Of a DNA stretch of 64,000 nucleotides, positions 34,825 to 44,067 are shown one piece after another (the stretch's first letter is position 1; each line of letters starts with the position of its first letter). The notes beneath the pieces are model-generated. The model was given only the letters and a program-made list of their open reading frames with translations. It was not told where the DNA came from and did no database searches. Source of the stretch: Caulobacter sp. Root343 (GTDB lineage: Bacteria > Pseudomonadota > Alphaproteobacteria > Caulobacterales > Caulobacteraceae). The translations under genes and the position numbers were made by a program. Where the stretch lies: contig NZ_LMDF01000011.1 in the NCBI RefSeq assembly GCF_001425745.1, forward strand, positions 154,386-218,385. Direction: 5' to 3'.

Positions 34825-34923
34825 CGAGAGGAATATATCGGTCTTCAATGGGCGAAGGGCGCGGCCTGGACCCTTAAGGATCCCGACCGCGCCCCGCTTT
34901 CTAGGTCCAGTTAGGACGACAGC

Positions 34924-36588
34924 TTAGTGGTGGCTGTCTTCCTTGATCACCGGCGGTTCGCTGAACTGGTGGAACGGCGGCGGCGAGGACAGGGTCCATT
35001 CCAGCGTCGTGGCGCCTTCGCCCCACGGGTTGGCGACGGCCGGACGGCGACGGATCGCGGCTTCCAGCAGCAGGACCAGGAACACGACCACGCCGACGGC
35101 GGTGATCATGTAGCCGACCGACGAGACGTAGTTCCACTTGGCGAAGGCTTCCGGATAGTCGACGTAGCGACGCGGCATGCCTTGCAGGCCCAGGAAGTGC
35201 TGCGGGAAGAACACCAGGTTCACGCCGACGAACATGATCCAGAACTGCAGGCAGCCCAGGGCTTCGTTGTACTTCACGCCCCACATCTTCTCGAACCAGT
35301 AGAAGAAGCCGGCGAAGATCGCGAACACCGCGCCGAGCGACAGCACGTAGTGGAAGTGCGCGACCACGTAATAGGTGTCGTGCAGGCTGTAGTCGATGCC
35401 GGCGTTCGACAGGACGACGCCCGTGACGCCGCCGACGGTGAACAGGAAGATGAAGCCGATCGCCCACAGCAGCGGCGTCTTGAAGTCCAGCGAACCGCCC
35501 CACATCGTGGCGATCCAGCTGAAGATCTTCACGCCCGTCGGGACGGCGATGATCATCGTCGCGGCCACGAAATAGGCGCGCAGGTTGATGCTCATGCCGA
35601 CCGTGTACATGTGGTGCGCCCACACGACGAAGCCGACGAAGCCGATGGCGACCATCGCGTAGGCCATCGCCAGGTAGCCGAACACCGGCTTCTTGGAGAA
35701 GGTCGAGACGATGTGGCTGATGATGCCGAAGCCCGGCAGGATCAGGATGTACACTTCCGGGTGGCCGAAGAACCAGAACAGGTGCTGGAACATGACGGGG
35801 TCGCCGCCGGCCGACGGGTCGAAGAAATGCGTGCCGAAGTTACGGTCGGTCAGCAGCATGGTGATGGCGCCGGCCAGGACGGGCAGCGACAGCAGCAGCA
35901 GGAAGGCGGTGATCAGCACCGACCAGGCGAACAGCGGCATGCGGTGCAGGGTCATGCCCGGCGCGCGCATGTTGAAGATCGTGGTGATGAAGTTGATCGC
36001 GCCCAGGATCGACGAAGCGCCGGCCAAGTGGAGCGACAGGATCGCCAGGTCCATGGCCGGACCCTTGTGGCCGATGGTCGACAGCGGCGGATAGATCGTC
36101 CAGCCGCCGCCGAAGCCGTGACCCGGGCCGCCGTCGACGAACATCGACGTGCAGAGCAGGCACCAGGCGGCGACCAGCAGCCAGAACGAGATGTTGTTCA
36201 TCCGCGGGAAGGCCATGTCCGGCGCGCCGATCATGATCGGGACGAACCAGTTGCCGAAGCCGCCGATCATGGCCGGCATGACCATGAAGAAGATCATGAT
36301 CAGGGCGTGGGCGGTGACGACGGCGTTATAGCCGTGCTTGCCCTTGAAGACGCCCAGCTGGGCCAGCAGGCCGGTGTCCGAGAACACCTGGATGCCCGGC
36401 TCCATCAGTTCCCAGCGGATCAGGCCCGACAGGGCGCCGCCAACCAGGCCCGCCATGATGGCGAACAGGATGTAGAGGGTGCCGATGTCCTTGTGGTTCG
36501 TGGAGAAGAACCAGCGGGCGAAGAAGGGCGGCTTGTGGTCGGCGTCGTCGTGACCGTCGTGGCCGTGAGTGTCTGCGGCGTGAGCCAT
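34924..36588 (-). CDS. ctaD: Cytochrome c oxidase subunit I
   Basis: 554 residues, twelve helices. Haem and CuB ligands are visible: the low-spin haem His in VVTAHALIMIFFMV, the cross-linked His/Tyr pair in WFFGHPEVYILILPGFG, HH in VWAHHMYTVG and the final HYVLSLGAVF region. The K/D channel residues follow the aa3 pattern. It is the haem-copper core of the terminal oxidase. The start at 36588 follows ctaC by 26 bp. Confidence 0.96.
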   Translation of the reverse strand: MAHAADTHGHDGHDDADHKPPFFARWFFSTNHKDIGTLYILFAIMAGLVGGALSGLIRWELMEPGIQVFSDTGLLAQLGVFKGKHGYNAVVTAHALIMIFFMVMPAMIGGFGNWFVPIMIGAPDMAFPRMNNISFWLLVAAWCLLCTSMFVDGGPGHGFGGGWTIYPPLSTIGHKGPAMDLAILSLHLAGASSILGAINFITTIFNMRAPGMTLHRMPLFAWSVLITAFLLLLSLPVLAGAITMLLTDRNFGTHFFDPSAGGDPVMFQHLFWFFGHPEVYILILPGFGIISHIVSTFSKKPVFGYLAMAYAMVAIGFVGFVVWAHHMYTVGMSINLRAYFVAATMIIAVPTGVKIFSWIATMWGGSLDFKTPLLWAIGFIFLFTVGGVTGVVLSNAGIDYSLHDTYYVVAHFHYVLSLGAVFAIFAGFFYWFEKMWGVKYNEALGCLQFWIMFVGVNLVFFPQHFLGLQGMPRRYVDYPEAFAKWNYVSSVGYMITAVGVVVFLVLLLEAAIRRRPAVANPWGEGATTLEWTLSSPPPFHQFSEPPVIKEDSHH

Positions 36589-36614
36589 CGGACTTCTATC
36601 CTACGATCGTATTC

Positions 36615-37553
36615 TTAGGCCGCCGGCGCGGCGGGAGCCGCGGCCGGAGCGGAAGCGGGGGCGGCGGCCGGAGCCGAGGCGGGGGTCGCGGCGGCGCCAG
36701 CGGCGGCCGGAGCCGGAGCGGCGGCCGGCGGCGCGACCTTCTCCTTGACCCAGGCGTCGAACTCGCCTTGCGAGACCACGTGGATCTCGATCGGCATGTT
36801 CGAGTGGTCGACGCCGCAGAGTTCCGAGCACTGGCCGTAGAACACGCCGGTCCGCTCGGCCTTGAACCAGGTTTCGTTCAGGCGGCCCGGGATGGCGTCG
36901 ATCTTCAGGCCGAAGGCCGGCAGGGCGAAGGCATGGATCACGTCGGCGCCGGTGACCTGGACGCGGACGACCTGGTTCACGGGAACGACCATCGCCTTGT
37001 CGGCGGCCAGCAGGTACGGGACCTTCTTGGCGTCGGCCTGCTCCTTGGTGAGCGGCAGCGACACGATCTCGCTGATCTTCTGGTCGGGATATTCGTAGCC
37101 CCAGTACCACTGATAGCCCGTGGCCTTCACGGTCATGTAGGGCTTGGGCATGTCGTTGTAGTGGAACAGCAGGCGGAACGAGAAGATGGCGATGACCATC
37201 AGGATCAGGACCGGAATCAAGGTCCAGGCGATCTCGACCGAGGTGTTGTGGCTGAACTTGGCCGGGATCGGGTTCGCCTTCTTATTGTAGCGCACCACGA
37301 TCCAGATCAGCAGGCCCAGCACCAGCAGGGTGATGCCCGTCACGATCGGCATCAGGACGATGTTGTGGAACCAGATCGCGTGGTGCTTCAGCTCCGATGC
37401 GGCCGGCTGGAGATCGATGGCCCCCGGCGTGGGCTGGCCCATCAGATCCTCGGCGAGGGCGTTCCCCGCGAACATCCCAGAGAACACGATGCTGGCGGCG
37501 AGGGCGGACGCGCCCGTCATGATCCGCCGAATCCCCGAAAATTGCGCCTTCAT
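36615..37553 (-). CDS. ctaC: Cytochrome c oxidase subunit II with Ala/Pro-rich tail
   Basis: 312 residues from the ATG at 37553, whose ribosome binding site AGGGA lies in the GTGAGGGAT just upstream. A signal peptide ends near GNALAED. Two helices follow (about 55-80, 95-118), then the CuA domain with CSELCGVDHSNMPIE (Cys, Cys, His, Met ligands). After VAPPAAAPAP comes an extension of about 35 residues made almost only of Ala, Pro and Ser. Such low-complexity tails vary between Caulobacterales and probably do not touch the catalytic site. Confidence 0.95.
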   Translation of the reverse strand: MKAQFSGIRRIMTGASALAASIVFSGMFAGNALAEDLMGQPTPGAIDLQPAASELKHHAIWFHNIVLMPIVTGITLLVLGLLIWIVVRYNKKANPIPAKFSHNTSVEIAWTLIPVLILMVIAIFSFRLLFHYNDMPKPYMTVKATGYQWYWGYEYPDQKISEIVSLPLTKEQADAKKVPYLLAADKAMVVPVNQVVRVQVTGADVIHAFALPAFGLKIDAIPGRLNETWFKAERTGVFYGQCSELCGVDHSNMPIEIHVVSQGEFDAWVKEKVAPPAAAPAPAAAGAAATPASAPAAAPASAPAAAPAAPAA

Positions 37554-37860
37554 ATCCCTCACGGCCCGTTTCGGCGGCGAGTTGACCTCTATCCAAGGCC
37601 GCGCCGCGCCGACTTGTATTTACGAGACCCTCGATCCAGCGCCCGCCGTCGACGTCGCTCATAGTGAGTCGCGCGTCGACGTCCAGTCCGCCCGATGGTC
37701 GGTCCGAGGCTGCATACGCGCATCGCCAGCGGTTGCCAAGCGCCAGAGACCACGCACGCGGCATGGGATTGCCCGGTTGCCCCCGGCATGAGGCGCTATG
37801 GCCGGGAATCCGTTTCCTCGGCCGCCAAAAGGGCTTCCGCATCATTACGTATCGTTCATC

Positions 37861-37893
37861 AGTAGGTACCTTGCACCACTCAGTACCGTGCGA
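37861..37893 (+). promoter_or_regulatory. Promoter/operator candidate of the PadR operon
   Basis: The stretch holds GTAGGTACC and CAGTACC flanking TTGCACCACT, so it reads AGGTACC - TTGCA - CAGTACC with an internal near-repeat of GTACC. The GTACC repeats resemble operators I associate with PadR-DUF1700 operons. A strong AAGGAGGCGAGG follows at 37909-37920. The rest of the 372-bp gap before it (37554-37860), the ctaC upstream region, shows no gene and no clear element. Confidence 0.45.
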
Positions 37894-37925
37894 TAGAAGG
37901 CAGCATCCAAGGAGGCGAGGACATC

Positions 37926-38252
37926 GTGCCGGAAGCCATTGAAATACAGTTGAAGAAAGGCGTGCTGGCGCTGTGCGTGCTGGCCCTGCTCTCGCACGCC
38001 GACAGCTACGCCTACGAGATCGCCAGCAGGCTCACGAGGGACATCGATATGGGGGAAGGGACGATCTATCCGCTGATGCGCCGCATGCAGTCGGATGGGC
38101 TGGTCGAGACCTATCTGGTGGAAAGCCAGAGCGGTCCGCCGCGCAAGTACTACCGCCTGACCGCCGCCGGCCGTCAGAGCCTGGCCCAGCAGAAGGCCGA
38201 GTGGACCACGTTCGCCAACGCGGTGAACGACATCGTGGGAGCCTCCGCATGA
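37926..38252 (+). CDS. PadR-family transcriptional regulator
   Basis: 108 residues starting at a GTG with AAGGAGGCGAGG upstream. The PadR winged helix shows YAYEIASRLTRDIDMGEGTIYPLMRRMQSDGLVETYL and the wing SGPPRKYYRLTAAG. Length and motif match the short PadR group that regulates neighbouring membrane-protein genes. It overlaps the DUF1700 gene by 4 nt (ATGA), so it probably represses its own operon and responds to a cell-envelope signal. Confidence 0.92.
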   Translation: MPEAIEIQLKKGVLALCVLALLSHADSYAYEIASRLTRDIDMGEGTIYPLMRRMQSDGLVETYLVESQSGPPRKYYRLTAAGRQSLAQQKAEWTTFANAVNDIVGASA

Positions 38253-38812
38253 CCCAGGCCGAGTTCATGACCCGCCTGCGCCGTGGCCTGGCCGGCCTGC
38301 CGGTGACCACCATCGCCGACATCGTCGCCGACCATGAGGCCCACTTCGCCGACGCTCAGGCCGCCGGCCGCAGTGAAGCCGAAGTGGCCGCCGCGCTCGG
38401 CGATCCCGACCGCCTGGCCCGCGAGCTGCGCGCCGAGGCTGGCCTCAAGCAGTGGGAGGAGAAGAAGAATCCCTCCAACGCCATGGCCGCCGTCATCGCC
38501 CTGCTGGGCCTGGGGGCGCTGGACCTGATGTTCCTGCTGCCCCTGCTGATGGGCGTGCTGGGCGCGCTGTTCGGCGTGCTGGTCGCGGTCGTCACCCTGT
38601 TCGTGGTCGGCGGCTTCGTCTTCGCCATGGGGCCGCTGGCCGCGCCTCCGGGCGGACCGATCACCGCCTTCCTGGCGGGCGTCGGCCTGATGGCCACGGC
38701 CACCTTCCTGGGGGCCCTGCTGACCGTCGTCACGGTCGGCGTCGTCAACGCGGTCGTCTGGTACGGCCGCCTGCACTTCCGGCTCCTGAAGCCGGCCATG
38801 GACCAAGCCTGA
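38249..38812 (+). CDS. DUF1700 (HAAS) membrane protein
   Basis: 187 residues. The N-terminal soluble segment (MTQAEFMTRLRRGLAGLP, then IADHEAHFADAQAAGRSEAEV, and AALGDPDRLARELRAEA) is the HAAS signature. Three or four helices follow, two of them Val/Leu-rich (about 75-110), then a shorter pair near the end. Such proteins pair with PadR regulators and DUF2807 proteins and are thought to signal envelope state. The ATG overlaps the padR stop. Confidence 0.9.
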   Translation: MTQAEFMTRLRRGLAGLPVTTIADIVADHEAHFADAQAAGRSEAEVAAALGDPDRLARELRAEAGLKQWEEKKNPSNAMAAVIALLGLGALDLMFLLPLLMGVLGALFGVLVAVVTLFVVGGFVFAMGPLAAPPGGPITAFLAGVGLMATATFLGALLTVVTVGVVNAVVWYGRLHFRLLKPAMDQA

Positions 38813-38834
38813 GCGGCGAAGAGGAGGGGACACT

Positions 38835-39650
38835 ATGCTAATCCGCAACACACTCATTGTCGGCGCCGCAAGCTTCGCGCTCGCCATCGCCTGTTTCGCC
38901 GGGGTCGCGGCCATCGCCGGCCCCGAGATCATGAAGAACGGCTGGACCCTGCCCTTCGACGACCGCGACACCATCGTCGTCCGTGAGAATGGCAAGGTGA
39001 TCCGCACGACCCGGAAGGTCACCGTCGCCGGCGAGCGGCCCTCGCCGTCCGTCGACCGCACCTTCGCCTGGAGCGGCAAGGACCAGCTGATCATCGACCT
39101 GCCGGTCGACGTGGTGTTCGTCCAAGGCGCCGAGGCCAAGATCGTGGCTTCGGGACCGAAGAGCTACCTCGACCGCCTGCGCGTCGACGGCGGCCACATC
39201 GGCCTGGACGAGGGCGACGACGTCGACCACGACACCCTGACCATCGACCATCACGGCGTTCGGGTTCAGAGCGACTCCGACCGCGTGAAGATCACGGTCA
39301 TCGCCCCGGACATCACCAAGTTCGACGTTCGAGGCTCGGGCGACCTGGAGATCCGCCGCTACGACCACCCGGCCCTGGCCGTGACGGTCAGCGGCAGCGG
39401 CGACGTCCAGGCCGCCGGCCGAACCGAGACCGTCGCCGTGGACAATTCGGGCTCGGGCTGGGTGAACCTGACCGACCTGAAGGCCAAGGACGCGGTGTTC
39501 GACACCTCGGGCAGCGGCGGCGGCGCGCTGTTCGCGACCAACAAGGCCAAGATCGACATCTCCGGCAGCGGCGACGTCGAGCTGCGCACCGAGCCCAAGC
39601 TCGTCAGCAGCGAGATCAGTGGCTCCGGCGAGATCCGCCGCGAGTACTGA
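38835..39650 (+). CDS. Exported DUF2807 (head-GIN) protein
   Basis: 271 residues: a signal peptide or anchor (MLIRNTLIVGAASFALAIAC), then a beta-solenoid-like domain with recurring GSGD/GSG turns (VRGSGDLEIRR, VSGSGDVQAAG, DNSGSGWVNL, DTSGSGGGAL, DISGSGDVEL, EISGSGEIRRE), about 20 residues apart. That repeat pattern is diagnostic of the DUF2807 fold. It is the third gene of the PadR operon, with a GAGGAGGGG binding site at 38820. A Cys at residue 20 may be a lipobox candidate (LAIAC), so lipoprotein status is possible. Confidence 0.88.
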   Translation: MLIRNTLIVGAASFALAIACFAGVAAIAGPEIMKNGWTLPFDDRDTIVVRENGKVIRTTRKVTVAGERPSPSVDRTFAWSGKDQLIIDLPVDVVFVQGAEAKIVASGPKSYLDRLRVDGGHIGLDEGDDVDHDTLTIDHHGVRVQSDSDRVKITVIAPDITKFDVRGSGDLEIRRYDHPALAVTVSGSGDVQAAGRTETVAVDNSGSGWVNLTDLKAKDAVFDTSGSGGGALFATNKAKIDISGSGDVELRTEPKLVSSEISGSGEIRREY

Positions 39651-39723
39651 TCAGGACACAGAAGGCCCTTGCGACAATAGGGGCGGGGTGACGGACGCCT
39701 TCGGAACGCCTACCTGTAGGCTC

Positions 39724-41169
39724 ATGAACGCACCGCTCTCCGCCTCTTCCCTTCTGGGCCCCTCCCTCCTGGACGCCGCCGGCGTCGATCCCGAACGCGC
39801 CCGGACCATCCTGGGCGAGGCCCTGGCTGGGGCCGACGACGGCGAACTGTTCCTCGAACGCTCCGAGAGCGAGGCCTTCGTCTTCGACGACGGACGCCTG
39901 AAGAGCGCCTCCTACGACAGCGGCGAGGGCTTCGGCCTGCGCGTCGTGGCCGGCGAGACGGCGGGCTACGCCCACGCCGCCGAGATCAGCGAGGCCGCCA
40001 TCCGCCGCGCCGCCGATTCGGCCAGCCTGGCCAAGCGCGGCCACGCCGGCGTTTCCGCCGAGAGCCCGCGTTCGACCAACGAAAAGCTCTATGGCGAGGA
40101 CAACCCGGTTTCCGCGCCCGACTTCTCCGACAAGGTTTCCCTGCTTCAGGAGATCGACGCCTTCGCCCGCGACCGCGACCCGCGTGTCGTGCAGGTGATG
40201 GCCTCGATGGCCGGCGAGCGGCGGGTGGTCGAGATCCTGCGCGCCGACGGCAAGCTGATCCGCGACGTGCGCCCGCTGGTGCGGGTCAATGTCCAGGTCA
40301 CTGTCGAGAAGGACGGCCGCCGCGAGACCGGCAGCGCCGGGGCCGGCGGCCGCGCCGGCTTCGCGGCCTGGATCTCGCCCGACAAGTGGCAGGAGCAGGT
40401 CGACGAGGCCCTGCGCATGGCCCTGGTCAATCTCGACGCCGTGGCCTGCCCGGCCGGCGAGATGGACGTGGTGCTCGGCCCGGGCTGGAACGGCGTGCTG
40501 CTGCACGAGGCCGTCGGCCACGGCCTGGAAGGCGACTTCAACCGCAAGGGCATCAGCGCCTTTTCGGGCCGCCTGGGCGAGCGCGTCGCCGCCAAGGGCG
40601 TCACGGTGTTCGACGACGGCTCGATCCCGGGCCGCCGCGGCTCGCTGACCGTCGACGACGAAGGCACGCCCACCGAGCGCACCATCCTGATCGAGGACGG
40701 CATTCTGGTAGGCTACATGCACGACCGGATGAGCGCGCGGCTGATGGGCATGAAGGCCACCGGCAACGGCCGCCGCCAGTCCTACGCCCACATGCCGATG
40801 CCGCGCATGACCAACACCGGCATGCTGGCGGGCAACGACGATCCTCAGGAGATGATCGCCTCGCTGAAGCGCGGCCTCTACTGCGCCAATTTTGGCGGCG
40901 GCCAGGTCGACATCACCAACGGCAAGTTCGTCTTCCAGTGCACCGAGGCCTATCTGGTCGAGGACGGCAAGATCACCGCGCCGGTCAAGGGCGCGACCCT
41001 GATCGGCGACGGCCCCAGCGCCCTGACCCGGGTGACCATGATCGGCAACGACTTCGACTTCGACCCCGGCATCGGCGTCTGCGGCAAGTCGGGCCAGGGC
41101 GTGCCGGTCGGCGTCGGCCAGCCGTCGCTGAAGATCACGGGGCTGACGGTGGGCGGTACGGCGGTTTAG
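39724..41169 (+). CDS. tldD: Metalloprotease TldD
   Basis: 481 residues from the ATG at 39724. The zinc motif is HEAVGHGLEGDFNRKG (HExxxH, about 261-266). The GRRGSLTVDDEGTPTERTIL, ARLMGMKATGNGRRQSYAHM and VCGKSGQGVPVGVGQPSLKI blocks are characteristic. TldD with TldE forms a heterodimer that cleaves peptides such as microcin precursors; no TldE partner lies in this window. No cotranscription with the PadR operon is evident, since a 73-bp gap precedes it. Confidence 0.95.
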   Translation: MNAPLSASSLLGPSLLDAAGVDPERARTILGEALAGADDGELFLERSESEAFVFDDGRLKSASYDSGEGFGLRVVAGETAGYAHAAEISEAAIRRAADSASLAKRGHAGVSAESPRSTNEKLYGEDNPVSAPDFSDKVSLLQEIDAFARDRDPRVVQVMASMAGERRVVEILRADGKLIRDVRPLVRVNVQVTVEKDGRRETGSAGAGGRAGFAAWISPDKWQEQVDEALRMALVNLDAVACPAGEMDVVLGPGWNGVLLHEAVGHGLEGDFNRKGISAFSGRLGERVAAKGVTVFDDGSIPGRRGSLTVDDEGTPTERTILIEDGILVGYMHDRMSARLMGMKATGNGRRQSYAHMPMPRMTNTGMLAGNDDPQEMIASLKRGLYCANFGGGQVDITNGKFVFQCTEAYLVEDGKITAPVKGATLIGDGPSALTRVTMIGNDFDFDPGIGVCGKSGQGVPVGVGQPSLKITGLTVGGTAV

Positions 41170-41176
41170 GACCGCC

Positions 41177-41674
41177 CTAAATCACCCGTTCCAGATACGT
41201 CACCGTCTTCTTCCCGCCGTGGATCTGGGCCGTCCCCACCGGGACGAACCCCAGCGCCGCGTGGAACGCGTCCGAGGCCGGATTGGGCGGATCGGCATTG
41301 ACCTCACAGACGATCCGTTCGTGGCCCGCCGCCTTGGCGGCCGCGAACAAGTCGTCATAGAGCCGCCGCGCCAGGCCCCTGCCCCGCGCGCCGTCGGCCA
41401 CCACCACCCGGTCGACATAGACGAAGGCGTCGTAGCGCTCGCGGAACCACAGGAAGTTGGGGCTGTCGTAGTCGGCGGCCTGATCGAAGGTCAGCAGCAG
41501 GGCGTCGGCCACGCCGACCCGCCGGGCCACGAACGCCTCGGCGACCAGATGCGCCAGCCGCTCCGGCTCCAGCCACGACAGCTCGACCGCATGGGCGTTG
41601 TTCAGCGCCAGCAGCGCCGCGCCGTCGGCGCCCGCCAGGTCCTGCGCCGTCAGCGGCGCCACGGTGTCGGTCAT
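41177..41674 (-). CDS. GNAT-family N-acetyltransferase
   Basis: 165 residues from the ATG at 41674. The acetyl-CoA site appears in VDRVVVADGARGRGLARRLYDDLF (RGxGxA at about 104-109), then CEVNADPPNPASDAFHAALGF closes the fold. The N-terminal MTDTVAPLTAQDLAGADGAA is similar to COG3818-like predicted acetyltransferases that lack characterised substrates. Convergent with tldD, 7 bp apart. Confidence 0.9.
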   Translation of the reverse strand: MTDTVAPLTAQDLAGADGAALLALNNAHAVELSWLEPERLAHLVAEAFVARRVGVADALLLTFDQAADYDSPNFLWFRERYDAFVYVDRVVVADGARGRGLARRLYDDLFAAAKAAGHERIVCEVNADPPNPASDAFHAALGFVPVGTAQIHGGKKTVTYLERVI

Positions 41675-41872
41675 CTCAAGCTCCCCATCACGCCCGCACC
41701 TATGGCCCCGAGCCTCGCCCCGCAAGCCGCCGCGTTGGGTGATCAGCGGCAACCTTTCAAAGGTTTAATCCACATTTCACGGATGTAACTTTCTTCGCGC
41801 CACGGCCAACGCCACCGTGCCCCCACATTTCGCCCGGCCCAGGGGAGGGCCGCTTTTGGGGGACGAACGCCA

Positions 41873-43939
41873 ATGCTTGCGACCGCGCTGCTGATCGCCT
41901 TGGCGGGCGTCGCGCCCCTCGACGAGGACCAGGCCGTGAGCACGGCCGAGCCGTCCTCGCCCCCGGCCGCCGCCGCGCCGCAGGAGGTCGATCCGGCCCA
42001 GCGTGGCGTCATCGCCTACCCGCCCGCGTTCTTCGCCGCCGCCCAGCCCCGCACCGCGCTGGACATGATCACCCGCCTGCCCGGCTTTTCGCTGGAGCAG
42101 GGCGACAGCGCCCGCGGCTTCGCCGGGACGTCCGGCAACTTCCTGATCAACGGCGAACGCCCCACCAGCAAGAACGAGTCCCTGGAGGACATGCTGCGGC
42201 GGATCGCGGCGCCCACGGTCGAGCGCATCGACCTGATCCGCGGCGGCGCGCCGGGCATCGATATGCAGGGCCGCACGGTGATGGCCAACATCGTCCTGAA
42301 GCGCACCGTCCAGGTCCAGAAGGTCGTCAACCTGCAGACCTACGTCTATCCGGACGGCTTCTTCGGCCCGGTCCTGGAACTGGAAGGCTCGCGCCGCGAG
42401 GGCGACAACGCCTTGGAAGGCTCGCTGAAGGCCACCCGCGACCGCACCGACAACACCTTTGACGGGGCGTCACGCCTGCGCGTCAACGGGGCCGGCGTTC
42501 CGATCTCGAAGGACGCCCTGAAGGGCTACGACATCTTCGAGAACTACATCCTGCGCGGGGCCGTCCAGCGGCCGGTGCTGGGCGGCAAGGCTCGGGTCAA
42601 CGGCAAGCTGGAGTATTTCAGCTTCGACCGCGACGTGACCGCCACCCGCGTCTTTCCGGCCCCGGCCCGCGAGCTGAACGGCGAGACGCGGGAGAACCTC
42701 TCCGGCGAATTCGGGGCCCGCTACGACCGGAGCCTGTCGCCGCGCTCGGACCTGCAGCTGGTTCTGCTGCAGAACCTGAAGCGTGAGAATTACGGCTCGA
42801 CGTTCGAGACCCCCAGCCTGTTCGTCGACTACGCGTCCAAGACCGACACCGGCGAAACCATCCTGCGCTCGGAGCTGAAGCACCGGCGCTCGGACAGCCT
42901 GTCGTTCGAGGCCGGGGTCGAGGGCGCCTACAACTTCCTGGACGGCGACACCCGCTATTCCGAGAACCGCGTCGCGATCCGCTTGCCGGCCGCCCAGGTC
43001 AAGGTCGAGGAGCTGCGCGGCGAGCTGTCGGGCAAGGCGATCTGGCGGGCCAGCCCGAAGCTGAACCTCGAGGCCGGGGCCCGCATGGAGGTCTCGCGCA
43101 TCAGCCAGAGCGGCGACACCGACCTCTCGAAGTCGTTCTTCTATCCCAAACCCCGCCTGCTCGCGACCTGGTCGCCGACCACGACCGACCAGCTGCGGGT
43201 GCGGATCGAGCGCGAGGTCGGCCAGCTGGATTTCGACGACTTCGTCTCGTCGGCGGGCACCGAGACCGGCACGGTCGACGCCGGCAATCCCGACCTCGAG
43301 CCGGACCGCCGCTGGACGATCGAGACCGCCTGGGAAAAGCGCTTCTGGGGCGGCGGCGCCCTGGTGCTGCTGTACCGCCACGCCGAGATCAAGGACGTCG
43401 TCGACGTCATCCCGATCAACACCACTTTCGAGGCCCCGGGCAATATCGGCGACGGCAAGAGCGACTTCTACCAGGCCAACCTGACCCTGCCGACCGACAG
43501 GCTGGGCGTCAGCGGCGGCCAACTGAAGGCGCGGCTCTCGTGGGCGCAGAGCCAGGTCACCGACCCGGTCACCCGGGTCAAGCGCCGCATCTCGGGCCAG
43601 ACGCCGTTCACCTGCAACATCAGCTTCACGCGCGACATGCCGGGCGGCCGGTGGAGCTGGGGCGCCATCACCAACTGCCAGAACGAGGAGCGCTACTACC
43701 GCGTCGGCGAGGTGCGCACCTTCAAGTTCGAGCAATGGCTGGAAGGCTTCGTCGAATGGCGGCCGCGCCAGGACCTGACTATCCGCACCGAGCTGGCCAA
43801 CTGGACCAGCCGTCACAAAACCCGCACCCGAGTGATGTACGCGGGCAACCGGGCTTCGGGAATCGTCGCGCAGACCGAACAGCGCGAACTCCCGTTCGAG
43901 CCCTACCTGTTCATCAAGGTGCGAAAGAGCTTCGGGTAG
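41873..43939 (+). CDS. TonB-dependent receptor
   Basis: 688 residues. A short signal peptide (MLATALLIALAGVAP) and a Pro/Ala-rich spacer lead to a plug domain (about 50-140) with TRLPGFSLEQGDS, FLINGERPTSKN and IDLIRGGAPGIDMQGRT. The barrel ends with a C-terminal aromatic-like KVRKSFG. No clear TonB box is seen. Size is on the small side for the family. A GGGGGACGAAC site precedes the ATG. The ligand is unknown; no transport genes flank it, and two hairpins terminate it. Confidence 0.92.
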   Translation: MLATALLIALAGVAPLDEDQAVSTAEPSSPPAAAAPQEVDPAQRGVIAYPPAFFAAAQPRTALDMITRLPGFSLEQGDSARGFAGTSGNFLINGERPTSKNESLEDMLRRIAAPTVERIDLIRGGAPGIDMQGRTVMANIVLKRTVQVQKVVNLQTYVYPDGFFGPVLELEGSRREGDNALEGSLKATRDRTDNTFDGASRLRVNGAGVPISKDALKGYDIFENYILRGAVQRPVLGGKARVNGKLEYFSFDRDVTATRVFPAPARELNGETRENLSGEFGARYDRSLSPRSDLQLVLLQNLKRENYGSTFETPSLFVDYASKTDTGETILRSELKHRRSDSLSFEAGVEGAYNFLDGDTRYSENRVAIRLPAAQVKVEELRGELSGKAIWRASPKLNLEAGARMEVSRISQSGDTDLSKSFFYPKPRLLATWSPTTTDQLRVRIEREVGQLDFDDFVSSAGTETGTVDAGNPDLEPDRRWTIETAWEKRFWGGGALVLLYRHAEIKDVVDVIPINTTFEAPGNIGDGKSDFYQANLTLPTDRLGVSGGQLKARLSWAQSQVTDPVTRVKRRISGQTPFTCNISFTRDMPGGRWSWGAITNCQNEERYYRVGEVRTFKFEQWLEGFVEWRPRQDLTIRTELANWTSRHKTRTRVMYAGNRASGIVAQTEQRELPFEPYLFIKVRKSFG

Positions 43940-43949
43940 GAGCGGAAAG

Positions 43950-43982
43950 CGGCCTTCGTGGTTTGAGCCACCGCGAAGGCCG
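43950..43982 (+). terminator. Hairpin after the TonB-dependent receptor gene
   Basis: CGGCCTTCG pairs with CGAAGGCCG around TGG...CCA and a small bulge, 10 bp after the receptor stop. No long T-run follows, so it may be one part of a two-hairpin end. Confidence 0.6.
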
Positions 43983-44022
43983 TTCCCACCCGAGGGAAGG
44001 CGTGGCCCCTCCACGCCTTGGA

Positions 44023-44052
44023 GAAGGGCCCCAGTTTGCGCTGGGGCCCTTC
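44023..44052. terminator. Perfect 12-bp hairpin between convergent genes
   Basis: GAAGGGCCCCAG / CTGGGGCCCTTC with loop TTTGCG, 15 bp after the end of the POT transporter. Probably a bidirectional terminator for the receptor (plus) and the transporter (minus). Confidence 0.75.
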
Positions 44053-44067
44053 GTTCCTCTGGTCAGG

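Noticed and set aside
34825..34848. A TTG start for ctaB eight codons upstream
   Set aside because: The ATG at 34824 gives the usual N-terminal length for haem O synthases, and the extra residues do not resemble family sequence.
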